Origin: Bacillus timonensis
GTDB taxonomy: Bacteria > Bacillota > Bacilli > Bacillales > Bacillaceae_L
Direction: 5' to 3'
Length of the DNA stretch: 64,000 bases
Assembly (NCBI RefSeq): GCF_000285535.1
Contig: NZ_HE610985.1
Span: forward strand, 1,246,763 to 1,310,762
Position numbers and translations under genes: made by a program. Numbering within the stretch: the first letter of the stretch is position 1; each line of letters starts with the position of its first letter. A model generated the notes under the pieces. That model was given only the letters and a program-made list of their open reading frames with translations. It was not told the origin of the DNA and made no database searches. Positions 54,522-63,987 of the stretch are shown piece after piece.

Positions 54522-55912
54522 CTATTTTGGTTTGGCATTCCCATGTCGTCTTTTATTTAAATAAATGAAGCCAATCATTAACACTGGTACGATAAATACA
54601 GCAACGAATAGTGTATAGTAATTTTCGTAGTGTCCCGAACGAGAAATACTTCTGAGATATCACGATTCACCACAACATGAAATTCATCCTCTGTAGGTCG
54701 AATGAGATCTTCAGTTATCAGTCCAGTTAACTCCTTACCTTCCCCAACCTGATCAGTCGTTAAGGTAAAACTTTGTGTTTTCGTCGTATTATTAATTGCA
54801 ACAAATGCCGTTTGCCCTTCATACTCTCTTTTAAAAACAAGCAAACCTGCTTCATTTTTCACCAATTCAATTGTACCTTTTGTTAATGCAGGTACACCTG
54901 CACGTACCTTTGAAAGTAAAGTAATATATTCAACTAACTCTTGGTCGGTACGAAAATCCATCAACCCAAGATTGTCTGGTGGCTCGCTACCATTTAACGC
55001 AATTTCCGTACCATAGAAAACCATTGGAATTCCAGGTGTTGTATACAAGTACGTTAATGCAGATTTAATTCGTGGAGCCGGATGCTCGTTTGCTTCAGTA
55101 GCAAAATAAGTAAATCGAACTGTATTCGTGTTATCAATGAATTTGATTAAAGAATTTGGATTTTTAAAAGCTTGATCCTGCTTCCAGACCTGTTCCACAT
55201 CATTAAAATCTTGGTCTGGCACACTAAAACTTGTGATACCTTCATATGGCAAAGTATTAAGAATGGAATCAAGACCAGCTGTTTCAAGATCTTGTAAATG
55301 GCTCTTACTTGAAGATTCTCCAATTAGGATAAAGTCTTCTTTTTCCGCTTTAAGAGCAGTAGATAGTGAAGTGATAAATTGCGGTGAAACCCCATCAACA
55401 AGATTTATTTTATATCCATCTATATTGGTCTCTTGAACCCACCATCTTGCAGCACCTACTATTTCATCATCTAAAGAACCGGCATTTGATTCAATGCCAA
55501 GATCAAGAATAATCTTCATTTCTCTTTCATGGGCTTCGGTTACCAATGTTTGTAAATCTTCAGATGTACCAAAATGCTTATTGATTTCACGTCTGTCTTT
55601 TACCATATAAGGATAAAAGGTCGTCGAATTATTTTCAAAGACAGGTGATATTAAAATCGAAGTAAATCCCATATCCTTTAGGTAATCAAGCCTACTCGTA
55701 ATCCCTTGGATGTCGCCTCCATGATAGGATGTTGGATTGGTACGGTCCACATCTAGATCATTTGTACTGTCTCCATTATTGAAACGATCTACCACGATGT
55801 AATAAATGCTTTCTTCCTCAATTGACATATTGGATGCTGCAAAAACAGGGGTGGCTACAAAAAGCAGTAATAAAATAAGTAAAGCTACTATGTATATCTT
55901 TTTCTTCATCAT
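54522..55912 (-). CDS. Membrane-anchored GH13 amylase-like pseudoenzyme
   Basis: Signal peptide (about 1-25, ending VFAAS) and a GH13 barrel (IYYIVVDRFNNGD, YHGGDIQGITSRLDYL). The catalytic residues are lost: region II reads GYKINLVDG with Asn170 for the nucleophile Asp; region IV reads FIDNTNTVRF with Thr-Asn for His-Asp; region I lacks Asn-His. Only Glu199 (GES) remains. As read, the frame ends at 54578. One extra T at 54644-54646 continues as SGHYENYY, a membrane helix and KRRHGNAKPK to a stop at 54522. So it is probably a carbohydrate-binding or structural surface protein, not an amylase. Confidence 0.8.
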
Positions 55913-56131
55913 TTAACTCCCATCATCATTGTACTATCATAGATTAAAGTAACCTTTTCCCTTCTCAAAAGTCAAATATAACAAGCGTTTGTTCATATTT
56001 TGTACAAATTTATTAACCTTATATTTTAGTAAATAAACGAAACTTTTTCTAAAAAAATATATATTCTTTCTTTCCAGATTCTGTGGTAAACTAAAGGAGT
56101 TTTCATTCAGGATCCTAAAGGAGTTGACAGC

Positions 56132-57502
56132 TTGGATACTTCTATAAATACGAAAAAGTTAACATTGTTTGCTTTGACATGGCCCATTTTTATTGAATTA
56201 TTACTACATATGTTGATGGGTAATGCCGATACACTTATGCTAAGTATGTATTCCGACAACTCGGTTGCAGCAGTCGGAGTTTCAAATCAAATCTTGTCAT
56301 TAATTATTGTCATGTTTGGGTTTGTTGCAACTGGTACGTCTGTTTTAGTTGCTCAGCATTTTGGTGCTAATAATGAAAAAAGTGCAGCTGAGGTTGCAGT
56401 TGTATCCATCTTTGCTAACCTCGCGTTCAGTATTGTTTTGAGTCTAATCGTTTTTATCTTGAGCAAGAAGCTTTTATTATTAATGGATTTGCCTATTGAA
56501 TTATTAGATGAAGCAGACAGCTATCTTCGAATTGTGGGTCTTTTTTCTTTCCTCCAGGCCCTTATTATGACTATTGGTGCTGTCATTCGAAGCTATGGAT
56601 TTACTAGAGACACCATGTACGTAACAATTGGCATGAATATTTTGAACATCGTCGGGAATTACATTTTTATATTTGGCCCGTTTGGATTGCCAGTTCTCGG
56701 AGTCGAAGGGGTTGCGATTTCAACGTCTTTTAGTAGATTAATTGGGTTACTTGTTATTACCTATCTTCTTATAAAACGCGTAAATCATGGGCTTCCATTT
56801 AAAAAGATTTTCACTTTACCAAAAGAACATCTGCAAAATCTACTTAAAATTGGAATACCATCTGCTGGGGAACAGCTTTCCTATAACTCTTCCCAGATGA
56901 TTATCACTTATTTTATTACGATTATGGGGACCCAAGCACTTACGACAAAGGTATATGCACAAAATTTAATGATGTTTATTTTTCTTTTTAGTATTGCAAT
57001 AAGTCAAGGAACACAGATTTTAGTTGGACAAATGATTGGTGCCCGACAAATTAATGATGCATATCAAAGAGCATTAAAAAGTTTAAAGCTGGCAATCTTT
57101 ATTTCTGCAGCAATGGCTGTTATTTTCTCATTCTTTAAAGAGCCACTTTTATCCATCTTTACAGATAATCATGACATTATTAAAACCGGTAGCGTCCTTA
57201 TCCTTTTAACGATTATACTTGAACCAGGACGCGCCTTTAACCTTGTCCTTATTAACGCCTTAAGGGCGGCTGGTGATGTTAAATTACCGGTTTATATGGG
57301 GATTCTATCGATGTGGGGAATTTGTGTGCCAATAGCATACTTTTTGGGCATACACTTCGAACTAGGATTAGTCGGAGTCTGGATTTCCTTTATAGCGGAT
57401 GAATGGATTCGCGGAATAGTCATGCTTTGGAGATGGCGTTCTCGTGCATGGGAAAAGAAATCATTTATTACACCAGCTAAAACTACAAACATAACAGCCT
57501 GA
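56132..57502 (+). CDS. MATE-family efflux transporter
   Basis: 456 aa, 12 membrane helices in two halves typical of MATE exporters (WPIFIELLLHMLMGNADTLML, GFVATGTSVLVAQHFGA, INALRAAGDVKLPVYMG). It exchanges cations for drugs or metabolites. TTG start after AAAGGAG at good spacing. Single gene with its own terminator. Closest in style to B. subtilis YoeA; substrate unknown. Confidence 0.9.
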   Translation: MDTSINTKKLTLFALTWPIFIELLLHMLMGNADTLMLSMYSDNSVAAVGVSNQILSLIIVMFGFVATGTSVLVAQHFGANNEKSAAEVAVVSIFANLAFSIVLSLIVFILSKKLLLLMDLPIELLDEADSYLRIVGLFSFLQALIMTIGAVIRSYGFTRDTMYVTIGMNILNIVGNYIFIFGPFGLPVLGVEGVAISTSFSRLIGLLVITYLLIKRVNHGLPFKKIFTLPKEHLQNLLKIGIPSAGEQLSYNSSQMIITYFITIMGTQALTTKVYAQNLMMFIFLFSIAISQGTQILVGQMIGARQINDAYQRALKSLKLAIFISAAMAVIFSFFKEPLLSIFTDNHDIIKTGSVLILLTIILEPGRAFNLVLINALRAAGDVKLPVYMGILSMWGICVPIAYFLGIHFELGLVGVWISFIADEWIRGIVMLWRWRSRAWEKKSFITPAKTTNITA

Positions 57503-57525
57503 TTCCGTCAGGTTGTTTTTTTATG
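57499..57525 (+). terminator. MATE gene terminator
   Basis: AGCCTGA-TTCCG-TCAGGTTGTTTTTTT, overlapping the stop codon. Confidence 0.8.
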
Positions 57526-57772
57526 CAGGAAACAATAAAGAGGAGCAACTGCTCTCTCAAAAGTCACAGTTATAAAATTCCAATCTTTTGTCTAAAAAGA
57601 GGATAACATACCTAATCAAATACACCTTGGCGTAATTGCCTGCCTGATTTTTTTCGAAACTACTCGTAAAATTTTTTTTGAAAATCGTGGCATTCGCCGA
57701 AGGCATAACTTTACTCAGTCAATACTTCGACTTAATAAAGTTAATAATACAGCAATGGATGGAGGATTGGAT

Positions 57773-58336
57773 TTGGATCTACAACAACGTCTTGGCAGCA
57801 TAAATGAACAGAAACGCTCTTTTATCACCGGTACAACCGAATGTATCAATGACCAATGGATCTTCTTTGATGCTGAAACAGATGAAGCATCAATGCTTGA
57901 AGAAATGATTGGGAAAGAAGTTGAAGTTTTTACTCTGAATCGGTGGGAAAAAGGTATTTTTGTTGAGGATGGCCTTATCCAAATGGATGACTATTTTTAT
58001 AAACTATCTAATGGAGATTGCCTCCGTTTTCGCAAAAAGTTAACTCTTGCGTATAAGGAATTACTTGAGGGTTTTTCCGAGGACCAATTTTTACGGTTTA
58101 CATCAACTTTAAATAAGCTTTCGTTCTCATTATATGATTGTATTCATTGTCATAATCAATTGATGTATCAGGTCGAGAGTGGAGAAAATGAGGGTGTGAA
58201 TTTTATCATGTTTGATAATACGGAAATGATTCTATCCGTTCACCATCACTTTTCACGAGGAAAATTTAAAAAGGATCGATTTGAGTTTACGTTATCTAAT
58301 GGGAAAAGGGCAATTCTTTCAACACTATGCAAATAA
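57773..58336 (+). CDS. DUF2777-like protein
   Basis: 187 aa from TTG at 57773 (GGAGG 7 bp upstream; ATG at 57755 is possible but contains that site). The core matches my memory of the DUF2777 family: NDQWIFFDAE, FSLYDCIHCHNQLMYQ and DRFEFTLSNGKRAIL. A Cys-x-x-Cys-His cluster (DCIHCH) may bind metal. No membrane segment. Function unknown; typical of Bacillus. Confidence 0.8.
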   Translation: MDLQQRLGSINEQKRSFITGTTECINDQWIFFDAETDEASMLEEMIGKEVEVFTLNRWEKGIFVEDGLIQMDDYFYKLSNGDCLRFRKKLTLAYKELLEGFSEDQFLRFTSTLNKLSFSLYDCIHCHNQLMYQVESGENEGVNFIMFDNTEMILSVHHHFSRGKFKKDRFEFTLSNGKRAILSTLCK

Positions 58337-58374
58337 GAATGGGCGGTCTACATAACCGCCCATTCTTTTTCTTA
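58337..58374. terminator. Bidirectional terminator
   Basis: GAATGGGCGGT-CTACATA-ACCGCCCATTCTTTTTCTT between convergent genes. Confidence 0.9.
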
Positions 58375-60099
58375 CAATGCTTTAAGTTTAGTTAATCCTT
58401 TTTCAAAGTCCTCACTCTTCATTGGCCGATCGATATAAAAACCTTGGGCATAGTGACATTGGAGTTCCTTAAGTAATGCAATCTGCTCATCGGTTTCAAC
58501 ACCTTCAGCAACCACCTTTACAGAAAGTCCATGCCCCATTGTAATAATCGCCTTCACAATTGCAATATCTGAAGTATTGACCTTAAGGTTATTAATAAAG
58601 GTGCGATCGATTTTTAGGGTATTGATGGGCAAGTCCTTTAAATAACTCAAAGAAGAATAACCTGTTCCAAAGTCATCAATGGAAACCTTGACACCGAGCT
58701 TTTGTAACTCCTTCATGACAATTACACTGTGTGAAATATTTCGCAGCATCACACCTTCTGTGAGCTCAAGTGTTAAAAATTGAGGGGGAAGACCTGTTGC
58801 TAATAAGGCTTCCTTTACCTCATTGATAAAGCTCATTTGTTGGAATTGATTAGCCGATACATTAACGGAAATTGTTAAGTAATCATACCCCATATCATGC
58901 CATTTTTTATTTTCCTGACATGCCTTTCGTAAGACCCATTTTCCAATTTCATGGATCAAACCTGTTTCTTCAGCTAAAGGGATAAATTCTCCAGGTGAAA
59001 CGAGTCCTAATTTTGGATGTTCCCACCTAATGAGTGCTTCGGTGCCATAAACCTTTCCTGAAGATAAATCAATCAAAGGCTGATAACATAAATGAAATTC
59101 TTTTTTTTCAAGTGCTCTCCGTAAATAACCTTCAAGCTCAAGCTTATACAAGACTTGTTGATTCATTTCTGTTGAATAGAACTTCATTTTATTGCCGCCT
59201 TGATGTTTTGCAAGGTTCATAGCCGTATCCGCATGTTTAAATAATAGCTCAGTAGTAATCCCATCATTTGGGTAAAAACTGGCACCAATGCTCCCCGTTA
59301 AAAAGAACTCACGTGCTTCATACATGATTGGTTTAGAGATATCTTGCAAAAGACTTTGTCCAAGGTCAACAATTTTGTCAATTTCAACACCATCGGAAAT
59401 CAGAATGGTAAATTTATCACCACTAAATCGTGCCAGATAACTTCTTTTTGGAAGTATCCTTTTGATTCGATTTGCAAGTTCCTTTAAAATAATGTCCCCC
59501 GCATAATGCCCAACTGTATCGTTAATAATTTTAAACCGATCTAAATCTATAAATAATACTGCTAATTTATTATTGCTCTTTTTCTTTTTAAACCTTTGTA
59601 CAAATTCCTCAACTTGATTTGTAAAATGTAAACGATTTGGTAAGCCAGTGTCTGCATCGTAATAGGCTAAGCATGCAATTTTTTCTTCAGCCTTTTTTTC
59701 ATAAAAAGCCTCTATATCTTTTAAAGAATTATGTATGGATTGGGTTAACGCTGTAAACGCATGCAAGTCGTCTGTTTCAGATAGAGAGAGAATGGCCGTC
59801 ATTAGTTTTGTATCTGGAAAGACAGTACAGGATATTACAACACTGTTCGTTTCCATCATTCCAACCTGGAATTCCTCATTTATGTTCGGCCCTAATATTG
59901 TAGAATCTGGCAACCATTCAGTTAATCTAATCACTATATCTTGTATAAATTTTTCATCTATAGTTCTGGAAAAAAGTTGTATCAGTACATTTTTTTCAGC
60001 AGAAAGTTGGTGTTTTTCTACAAATTCATTAATTTCATTTATACTTTTACAAATTATGCTATAGGTTCTCAATATGAGATTCACCACTCTTTTTTTCAC
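58372..60099 (-). CDS. GGDEF/EAL protein with FIST-like sensor; phosphodiesterase likely
   Basis: 575 aa, cytosolic. Residues about 35-125 resemble the start of a FIST sensor domain (VLIQLFSRTIDEKF, VISCTVFPDTKL). A GGDEF domain follows with the degenerate motif SGDKF in place of GGDEF, so cyclase activity is doubtful. The EAL domain keeps YGTEALIRWEHP, LTLELTEGV, DDFGTGYSSLSYL and KIDRTFI, so it can probably cleave cyclic di-GMP. The start is unsure: GTG 60099 lacks a ribosome site; TTG 60072 has GAGTGGTGA ahead. Confidence 0.88.
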   Translation of the reverse strand: MKKRVVNLILRTYSIICKSINEINEFVEKHQLSAEKNVLIQLFSRTIDEKFIQDIVIRLTEWLPDSTILGPNINEEFQVGMMETNSVVISCTVFPDTKLMTAILSLSETDDLHAFTALTQSIHNSLKDIEAFYEKKAEEKIACLAYYDADTGLPNRLHFTNQVEEFVQRFKKKKSNNKLAVLFIDLDRFKIINDTVGHYAGDIILKELANRIKRILPKRSYLARFSGDKFTILISDGVEIDKIVDLGQSLLQDISKPIMYEAREFFLTGSIGASFYPNDGITTELLFKHADTAMNLAKHQGGNKMKFYSTEMNQQVLYKLELEGYLRRALEKKEFHLCYQPLIDLSSGKVYGTEALIRWEHPKLGLVSPGEFIPLAEETGLIHEIGKWVLRKACQENKKWHDMGYDYLTISVNVSANQFQQMSFINEVKEALLATGLPPQFLTLELTEGVMLRNISHSVIVMKELQKLGVKVSIDDFGTGYSSLSYLKDLPINTLKIDRTFINNLKVNTSDIAIVKAIITMGHGLSVKVVAEGVETDEQIALLKELQCHYAQGFYIDRPMKSEDFEKGLTKLKAL

Positions 60100-60164
60100 T
60101 GTTGAAGTATGTATTTCTATTCATAAAGATAGCATAAAATTATGTCGAAAAACACAGAAAAAAG

Positions 60165-60197
60165 AGAAAAAGCTGCCTTAGTCAGCAGCTTTTTCAC
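60165..60197. terminator. Terminator downstream of yisL
   Basis: AAAAAGCTGC-CTTAGTCA-GCAGCTTTTT, 10 bp after yisL on the minus strand. Confidence 0.85.
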
Positions 60198-60204
60198 AAA
60201 ATTT

Positions 60205-60564
60205 TTAGAAATGCCATATTCCTAGTGGAAGTTTCATTCCTAATCCAATTGTTAATCCTAATACAACAATGAACAATATCCAGAATAGTCCATTTGATTT
60301 CCCTTTACTTGAACGTGCTAAAATCATTTCCATGAATCCAATCGTTAGCACACCTAGAATTGCTTTTCCTATGTATTCACCGTCAATTGTAACCCCACTA
60401 AACAATAGAAGAAAACCAGTTACTAAAATGAATAAATAAAACAAACGTAAAACCATTTTTACAATTTTTTGGGACTTTTCTTTTCCTGCCTTATTCAGAA
60501 TTGTTGCTGCTATAACAAATAGAATGATAGCAACTGCCCAAGAAGTGATATGTGCATGTGTCAT
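60205..60564 (-). CDS. yisL: YisL-like membrane protein (DUF1516)
   Basis: 119 aa, four membrane helices. DUF1516/YisL family (MTHAHITSWAVAIILF, LRLFYLFILVTGFLL, GMKLPLGIWHF). GGAGGAGT precedes the ATG. It follows yisK as in B. subtilis. Function unknown. Confidence 0.9.
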   Translation of the reverse strand: MTHAHITSWAVAIILFVIAATILNKAGKEKSQKIVKMVLRLFYLFILVTGFLLLFSGVTIDGEYIGKAILGVLTIGFMEMILARSSKGKSNGLFWILFIVVLGLTIGLGMKLPLGIWHF

Positions 60565-60700
60565 GTACTACTCCTCCTTTTCCTTTCTCATTCAGGGATT
60601 ATCATAGCATGTTTATTGTAAAAATAAAAAGATTCTATCTATCCTTTTTCACTGTTCACATAGTAAATATGTCATAATTGTGACATAAAACTTCTTTTCA

Positions 60701-61606
60701 TTATTCTTGAATTTTATTTCGTAAAGTACCTAGATTGTCAATTGTAATTTCAATTAAATCTCCTGCCTTTAAAAAGCGTGGTGGATTAAAGCCTTTACCA
60801 ACTCCAGAAGGTGTACCTGTTGCGATAATATCACCGGGTTCTAAGGTCATACCTTGTGAAATGACAGATATAATGGTTTCAATCGGAAATATTAACTGAC
60901 TCGTGTTCCCTGACTGTCTTACCTCACCATTTACTTTTGTTTTTACTGACAAGTTACTTGGATCCGGAATTAACGATTTATGCACAAGCATTGGTCCCAT
61001 CGGACATGTCGTATCTAAGCTTTTTCCAAGAAAAAATTGCTTATGTCTAGATTGAATATCGCGAGCTGTAACATCGTTTATGATTGTATATCCAAACACA
61101 TACTCGAAAGCTTCATCCTCTTTAATACCTCGCCCTTTTCTACCAATAACAACCGCTAGTTCACCTTCATAATCTAGTTGCTCTGTTACATTTTTATGGT
61201 TCAAGACAATTTCATTTGGACCGACAACTGTCGTTGGTGTTTTTGTAAACATTACGACATGGTCAGGGATATCCTTAGCACTTCCCATTTCAATGACATG
61301 GTCAGCATAATTTTTACCGACACAAAAAATATTTTTGCTTGGTCTTGGGATTGGTGCCTTTAATGTAATATCACTAATCGAATCAATACAATCATTCTCA
61401 GGATGTTCTTGAATCCACTCTTCAATTTGTCGAATCCTCTCAAGAAACTTATCTCCTTGCGCAATAGCTTCAATCATTGTTTCTGGAATTATCGTTGTGT
61501 TATCGATTTGCTTTTCAGCGAGATTCACATCGATTACTTGGTTCATCTGCTCGTTTACAATTCCAATAAATTGTTTTCCATTCTTTTCAGCCGTTACTAA
61601 CCTCAT
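60701..61606 (-). CDS. yisK: Fumarylacetoacetate-hydrolase-family protein YisK
   Basis: 301 aa, FAH fold. Metal-site blocks are intact: FCVGKNYADHVIEMG, LDYEGELAVVIG and DTTCPMGPM, with GDIIATGTPSGVG. B. subtilis YisK has oxaloacetate decarboxylase activity and associates with the cell-shape protein Mbl; the same is assumed here. Start at 61606 follows AGAGGTG at good spacing; the frame three codons longer overlaps this site. Confidence 0.92.
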   Translation of the reverse strand: MRLVTAEKNGKQFIGIVNEQMNQVIDVNLAEKQIDNTTIIPETMIEAIAQGDKFLERIRQIEEWIQEHPENDCIDSISDITLKAPIPRPSKNIFCVGKNYADHVIEMGSAKDIPDHVVMFTKTPTTVVGPNEIVLNHKNVTEQLDYEGELAVVIGRKGRGIKEDEAFEYVFGYTIINDVTARDIQSRHKQFFLGKSLDTTCPMGPMLVHKSLIPDPSNLSVKTKVNGEVRQSGNTSQLIFPIETIISVISQGMTLEPGDIIATGTPSGVGKGFNPPRFLKAGDLIEITIDNLGTLRNKIQE

Positions 61607-61832
61607 TATCATCACCTCTTATGTATTCTGTTTATGAATTCTATATTACTTGCTGTTATTCCTCTTTTATATTTTTGTAGAACTTTGTATTATTTTGCAA
61701 TATTATAAGAGGTTTTAGCGAACTTGTTTTATTCTCTCTAAAGGCAGGTATAATAATAGTACAAGTCTTGTATATACTACTTTAGTCTAATGGTTCATAA
61801 AGAAAATGTACTAAAAAAATGGAGAAATGAAA

Positions 61833-62000
61833 ATGTTCATGTTGAAAATTGCAATTGAATTAAAGCGCCGAAAAATGACAACTTTAGCTAATCGGCACGG
61901 CTTTACTGCTTGGGAGACAGTAAAGTGTAGTCAAGAACTAGATCAATTATTGAATATTTATCAAAAGACAAAACAAAAGAAATTAAAAATGGTGAATTAA
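61833..62000 (+). CDS. Spo0E-like aspartyl-phosphate phosphatase (YisI position)
   Basis: 55 aa helical-hairpin protein with the family motif SQELDQLL preceded by IELKRRKM and GFTAWETVKC. Spo0E-type phosphatases remove phosphate from Spo0A and delay sporulation. GGAG precedes the ATG. B. subtilis yisI, a member of this family, lies at the same place between gerP and yisK. Followed immediately by a terminator. Confidence 0.85.
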   Translation: MFMLKIAIELKRRKMTTLANRHGFTAWETVKCSQELDQLLNIYQKTKQKKLKMVN

Positions 62001-62035
62001 TAAAGCTATTCGCAAATTAGCGAATAGCTTTATTT
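61999..62035. terminator. Bidirectional terminator
   Basis: AATAAAGCTATTCGC-AAATTA-GCGAATAGCTTTATT, overlapping the stop of the Spo0E-like gene and the 3' end of the DUF418 gene. Confidence 0.85.
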
Positions 62036-63213
62036 CTTATGTCCACCTTCATGCCATAAGTTAATGTTCTCCAAATCCATTCAAATGGTCCAAATCTAAA
62101 TTTTTTCAGCCAAAGGAAGCTTAGTATGATTTGCAGAATGTAAATGCCGATGGTGAGAAGGAAGCCTGTAAATAACTCGATTTTCCCATATAATCCAAAA
62201 CCATATCCATAAAACAAAAGCGTGCAAACTATGGATTGAAACAGATAATTACTTAATGAAAGTCTTCCAACAAAAGCTAGTGGAGATAAAAGTTTTTTCC
62301 ATATTGGCACCCTCATTAATAGGACAACCGTTGTTGCATAAAATAAGGCTGTACCCGGACCTCCAATTGTATCTTGTAAATAATCTGTTGCAGGATTTTT
62401 ATCTGTAAAATACGGTAGTAGCTTCATTGGGACTCCAATTACAAAGGAAATCAGCCAAAGAATTTTTACTTTTTTTACATCCTCGTCATGGCCTTCAAAC
62501 CATTTTTTCTTGGCGATAAATGCACCCAAGAGAAACATCGGTAACAACGTAATCACTAAAGCAAAGATGCTTGCTACATTATTCACGAAATACCAATCTT
62601 GGAATCTCTGAATAGTAATCTCCCAGAATCCACCAGTTGAATAAATTTCCACTGATTTTAGTGCAAGCTGCTCATTGTACAGAACTGAATTTATGCTTGG
62701 CTCGAACATAATCGCTACAAACATTAGTCCACCTAAAAACAAATTTGGTACAAAGATAAGAACTAGTGCCCAGATTAGTAAAGTGATTGGTTTTGCCTTA
62801 TGAAACAATAATAAAATTGCCCCTACTACGGCATATGTAATTAAAATATCACCATGCCACACAAAAAATGCGTGTAAACATCCAAACAGTAAAAGTACCA
62901 TTAATCTTCTTGTGATCAATGGATAAAAAGAATAACCCTTAGCTAGTGCTCTTTCCTTAAACAGAATCATGCCAAATCCGAAAAGAAACGAAAACAGCGT
63001 ATAAAAACTTGCTTGGGCAAAAATATCAATGAAATTATTTGTCCACTGGTTCAGTTCTCCAGTCCACCATGTCTTTGGATTTAAATAAAGAATTGGCGCA
63101 AAAAACGAAGGCATATTCACGAAGAAAATACCGAAAATCGCTAGCCCCCTTATAACATCGAGGGATTGAATTCGCTCCGCTCCCATTACAGGGGTTAATC
63201 GTTCATTGTTCAT
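62017..63213 (-). CDS. DUF418-family membrane protein (YeiB/YxaH-like)
   Basis: 398 aa, about ten membrane helices. The opening SLDVIRGLAIFGIFFVNM, the middle FSFLFGFGMILF and the C-terminal FRFGPFEWIWRTLTYG are typical of DUF418 proteins, acyltransferase-related membrane proteins of unknown activity. GGAGCTAT precedes the ATG. Not part of the gerP operon, which is divergent. Confidence 0.9.
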   Translation of the reverse strand: MNNERLTPVMGAERIQSLDVIRGLAIFGIFFVNMPSFFAPILYLNPKTWWTGELNQWTNNFIDIFAQASFYTLFSFLFGFGMILFKERALAKGYSFYPLITRRLMVLLLFGCLHAFFVWHGDILITYAVVGAILLLFHKAKPITLLIWALVLIFVPNLFLGGLMFVAIMFEPSINSVLYNEQLALKSVEIYSTGGFWEITIQRFQDWYFVNNVASIFALVITLLPMFLLGAFIAKKKWFEGHDEDVKKVKILWLISFVIGVPMKLLPYFTDKNPATDYLQDTIGGPGTALFYATTVVLLMRVPIWKKLLSPLAFVGRLSLSNYLFQSIVCTLLFYGYGFGLYGKIELFTGFLLTIGIYILQIILSFLWLKKFRFGPFEWIWRTLTYGMKVDIRNKAIR

Positions 63214-63325
63214 TCGTATAGCTCCTTTAATTTTCCTCTATTTGATTATAAGAGAAGCGTCTAGAAATCTCTAGAATAATATTCCAAAAATTGAATTAAC
63301 ACGTTATTCCCTCATCCCCTAAATC

Positions 63326-63353
63326 ACACCTTCTGGGTGTTTATCATAGAATA
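63326..63353 (+). promoter_or_regulatory. Possible sigma-K promoter of gerP
   Basis: CATAGAATA (63345-63353) fits the sigma-K -10 pattern CATA-N3-TA. ACACC about 15 bp upstream may serve as the -35. Mother-cell expression of gerP by sigma-K is known in B. subtilis; the match here is by eye. Confidence 0.5.
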
Positions 63354-63426
63354 TCGTAATCGCATCTTTATGTAGCAACTTACTATTTTGTATATTTTTT
63401 AATTTGATATTTAAAGGGTGTTCAAT

Positions 63427-63648
63427 ATGCCAGCAATTGTTGGAGCAATAAAAATAAATAGCATTGGGAATAGCAGTGTAATGAATGTAGGGGATGTTTT
63501 TCAAATTGCACCTGTTACTACTGCCAAAACATTCGCTGGAGCTGGCTCATTTAATACTGGGAATGGAACTCGTATCTTTAATAATCAAAGTGTAACCAAC
63601 TCATATGATGTGGATACAATCGATAGTGTCAATGTCGGTAACGCCTAA
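63427..63648 (+). CDS. gerPA: Spore germination protein GerPA
   Basis: 73 aa GerPA/GerPF family (PAIVGAIKINSIGNSSVMNVGDVF, then KTFAGAGSFNTGNGT). GerP proteins lie in the inner coat and help germinants pass. Called GerPA rather than the paralogue GerPF because it is the first gene, followed by gerPB. Start follows AAAGGGTG. Confidence 0.88.
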   Translation: MPAIVGAIKINSIGNSSVMNVGDVFQIAPVTTAKTFAGAGSFNTGNGTRIFNNQSVTNSYDVDTIDSVNVGNA

Positions 63649-63662
63649 GGGGGTATAAGCAA

Positions 63663-63917
63663 ATGAATTTTTATATAAATCAAAGTATTTGCATCCAAAC
63701 GTTAAGAGTCGGAAGTGTTGCAAACTCATCTGTCTTACAAATTGGAAGTGCGGGAATTATTCGGCCATCTGCACATCTGTATAATACAGGGGGTTTTACT
63801 AAACCAGCTCCCCAAATTACAAAACAAAATATGTTAGAAGCACCAGCTGTTCCTTTAGCCGGCGCATCAGGAACAGCTGGAGTAGCCCCTGTAATTGGTG
63901 CAACAGGAGTAAGATAA
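63663..63917 (+). CDS. gerPB: Spore germination protein GerPB
   Basis: 84 aa. MNFYINQSICIQTLRVGSV, NSSVLQIGSAGII and LYNTGGFTKPAPQ are the GerPB signatures. The Ala/Gly/Pro-rich tail (PLAGASGTAGVAPVIGATG) is longer than I expect for the family. Second gene of the gerP operon, 14 bp after gerPA. Confidence 0.92.
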   Translation: MNFYINQSICIQTLRVGSVANSSVLQIGSAGIIRPSAHLYNTGGFTKPAPQITKQNMLEAPAVPLAGASGTAGVAPVIGATGVR

Positions 63918-63987
63918 TGGGCATTCACCCAATCGTTCTTACCTGCATAGAGTAATCTATAACAGAGTTTTAGAAAGGGTGAATGCT

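Noticed and set aside
54578-54640. Native C-terminus TTKITIHYSLLYLSYQC of the amylase-like protein
   Set aside because: The other frame gives a membrane helix with a basic tail and ends just before the terminator, which is far more natural.
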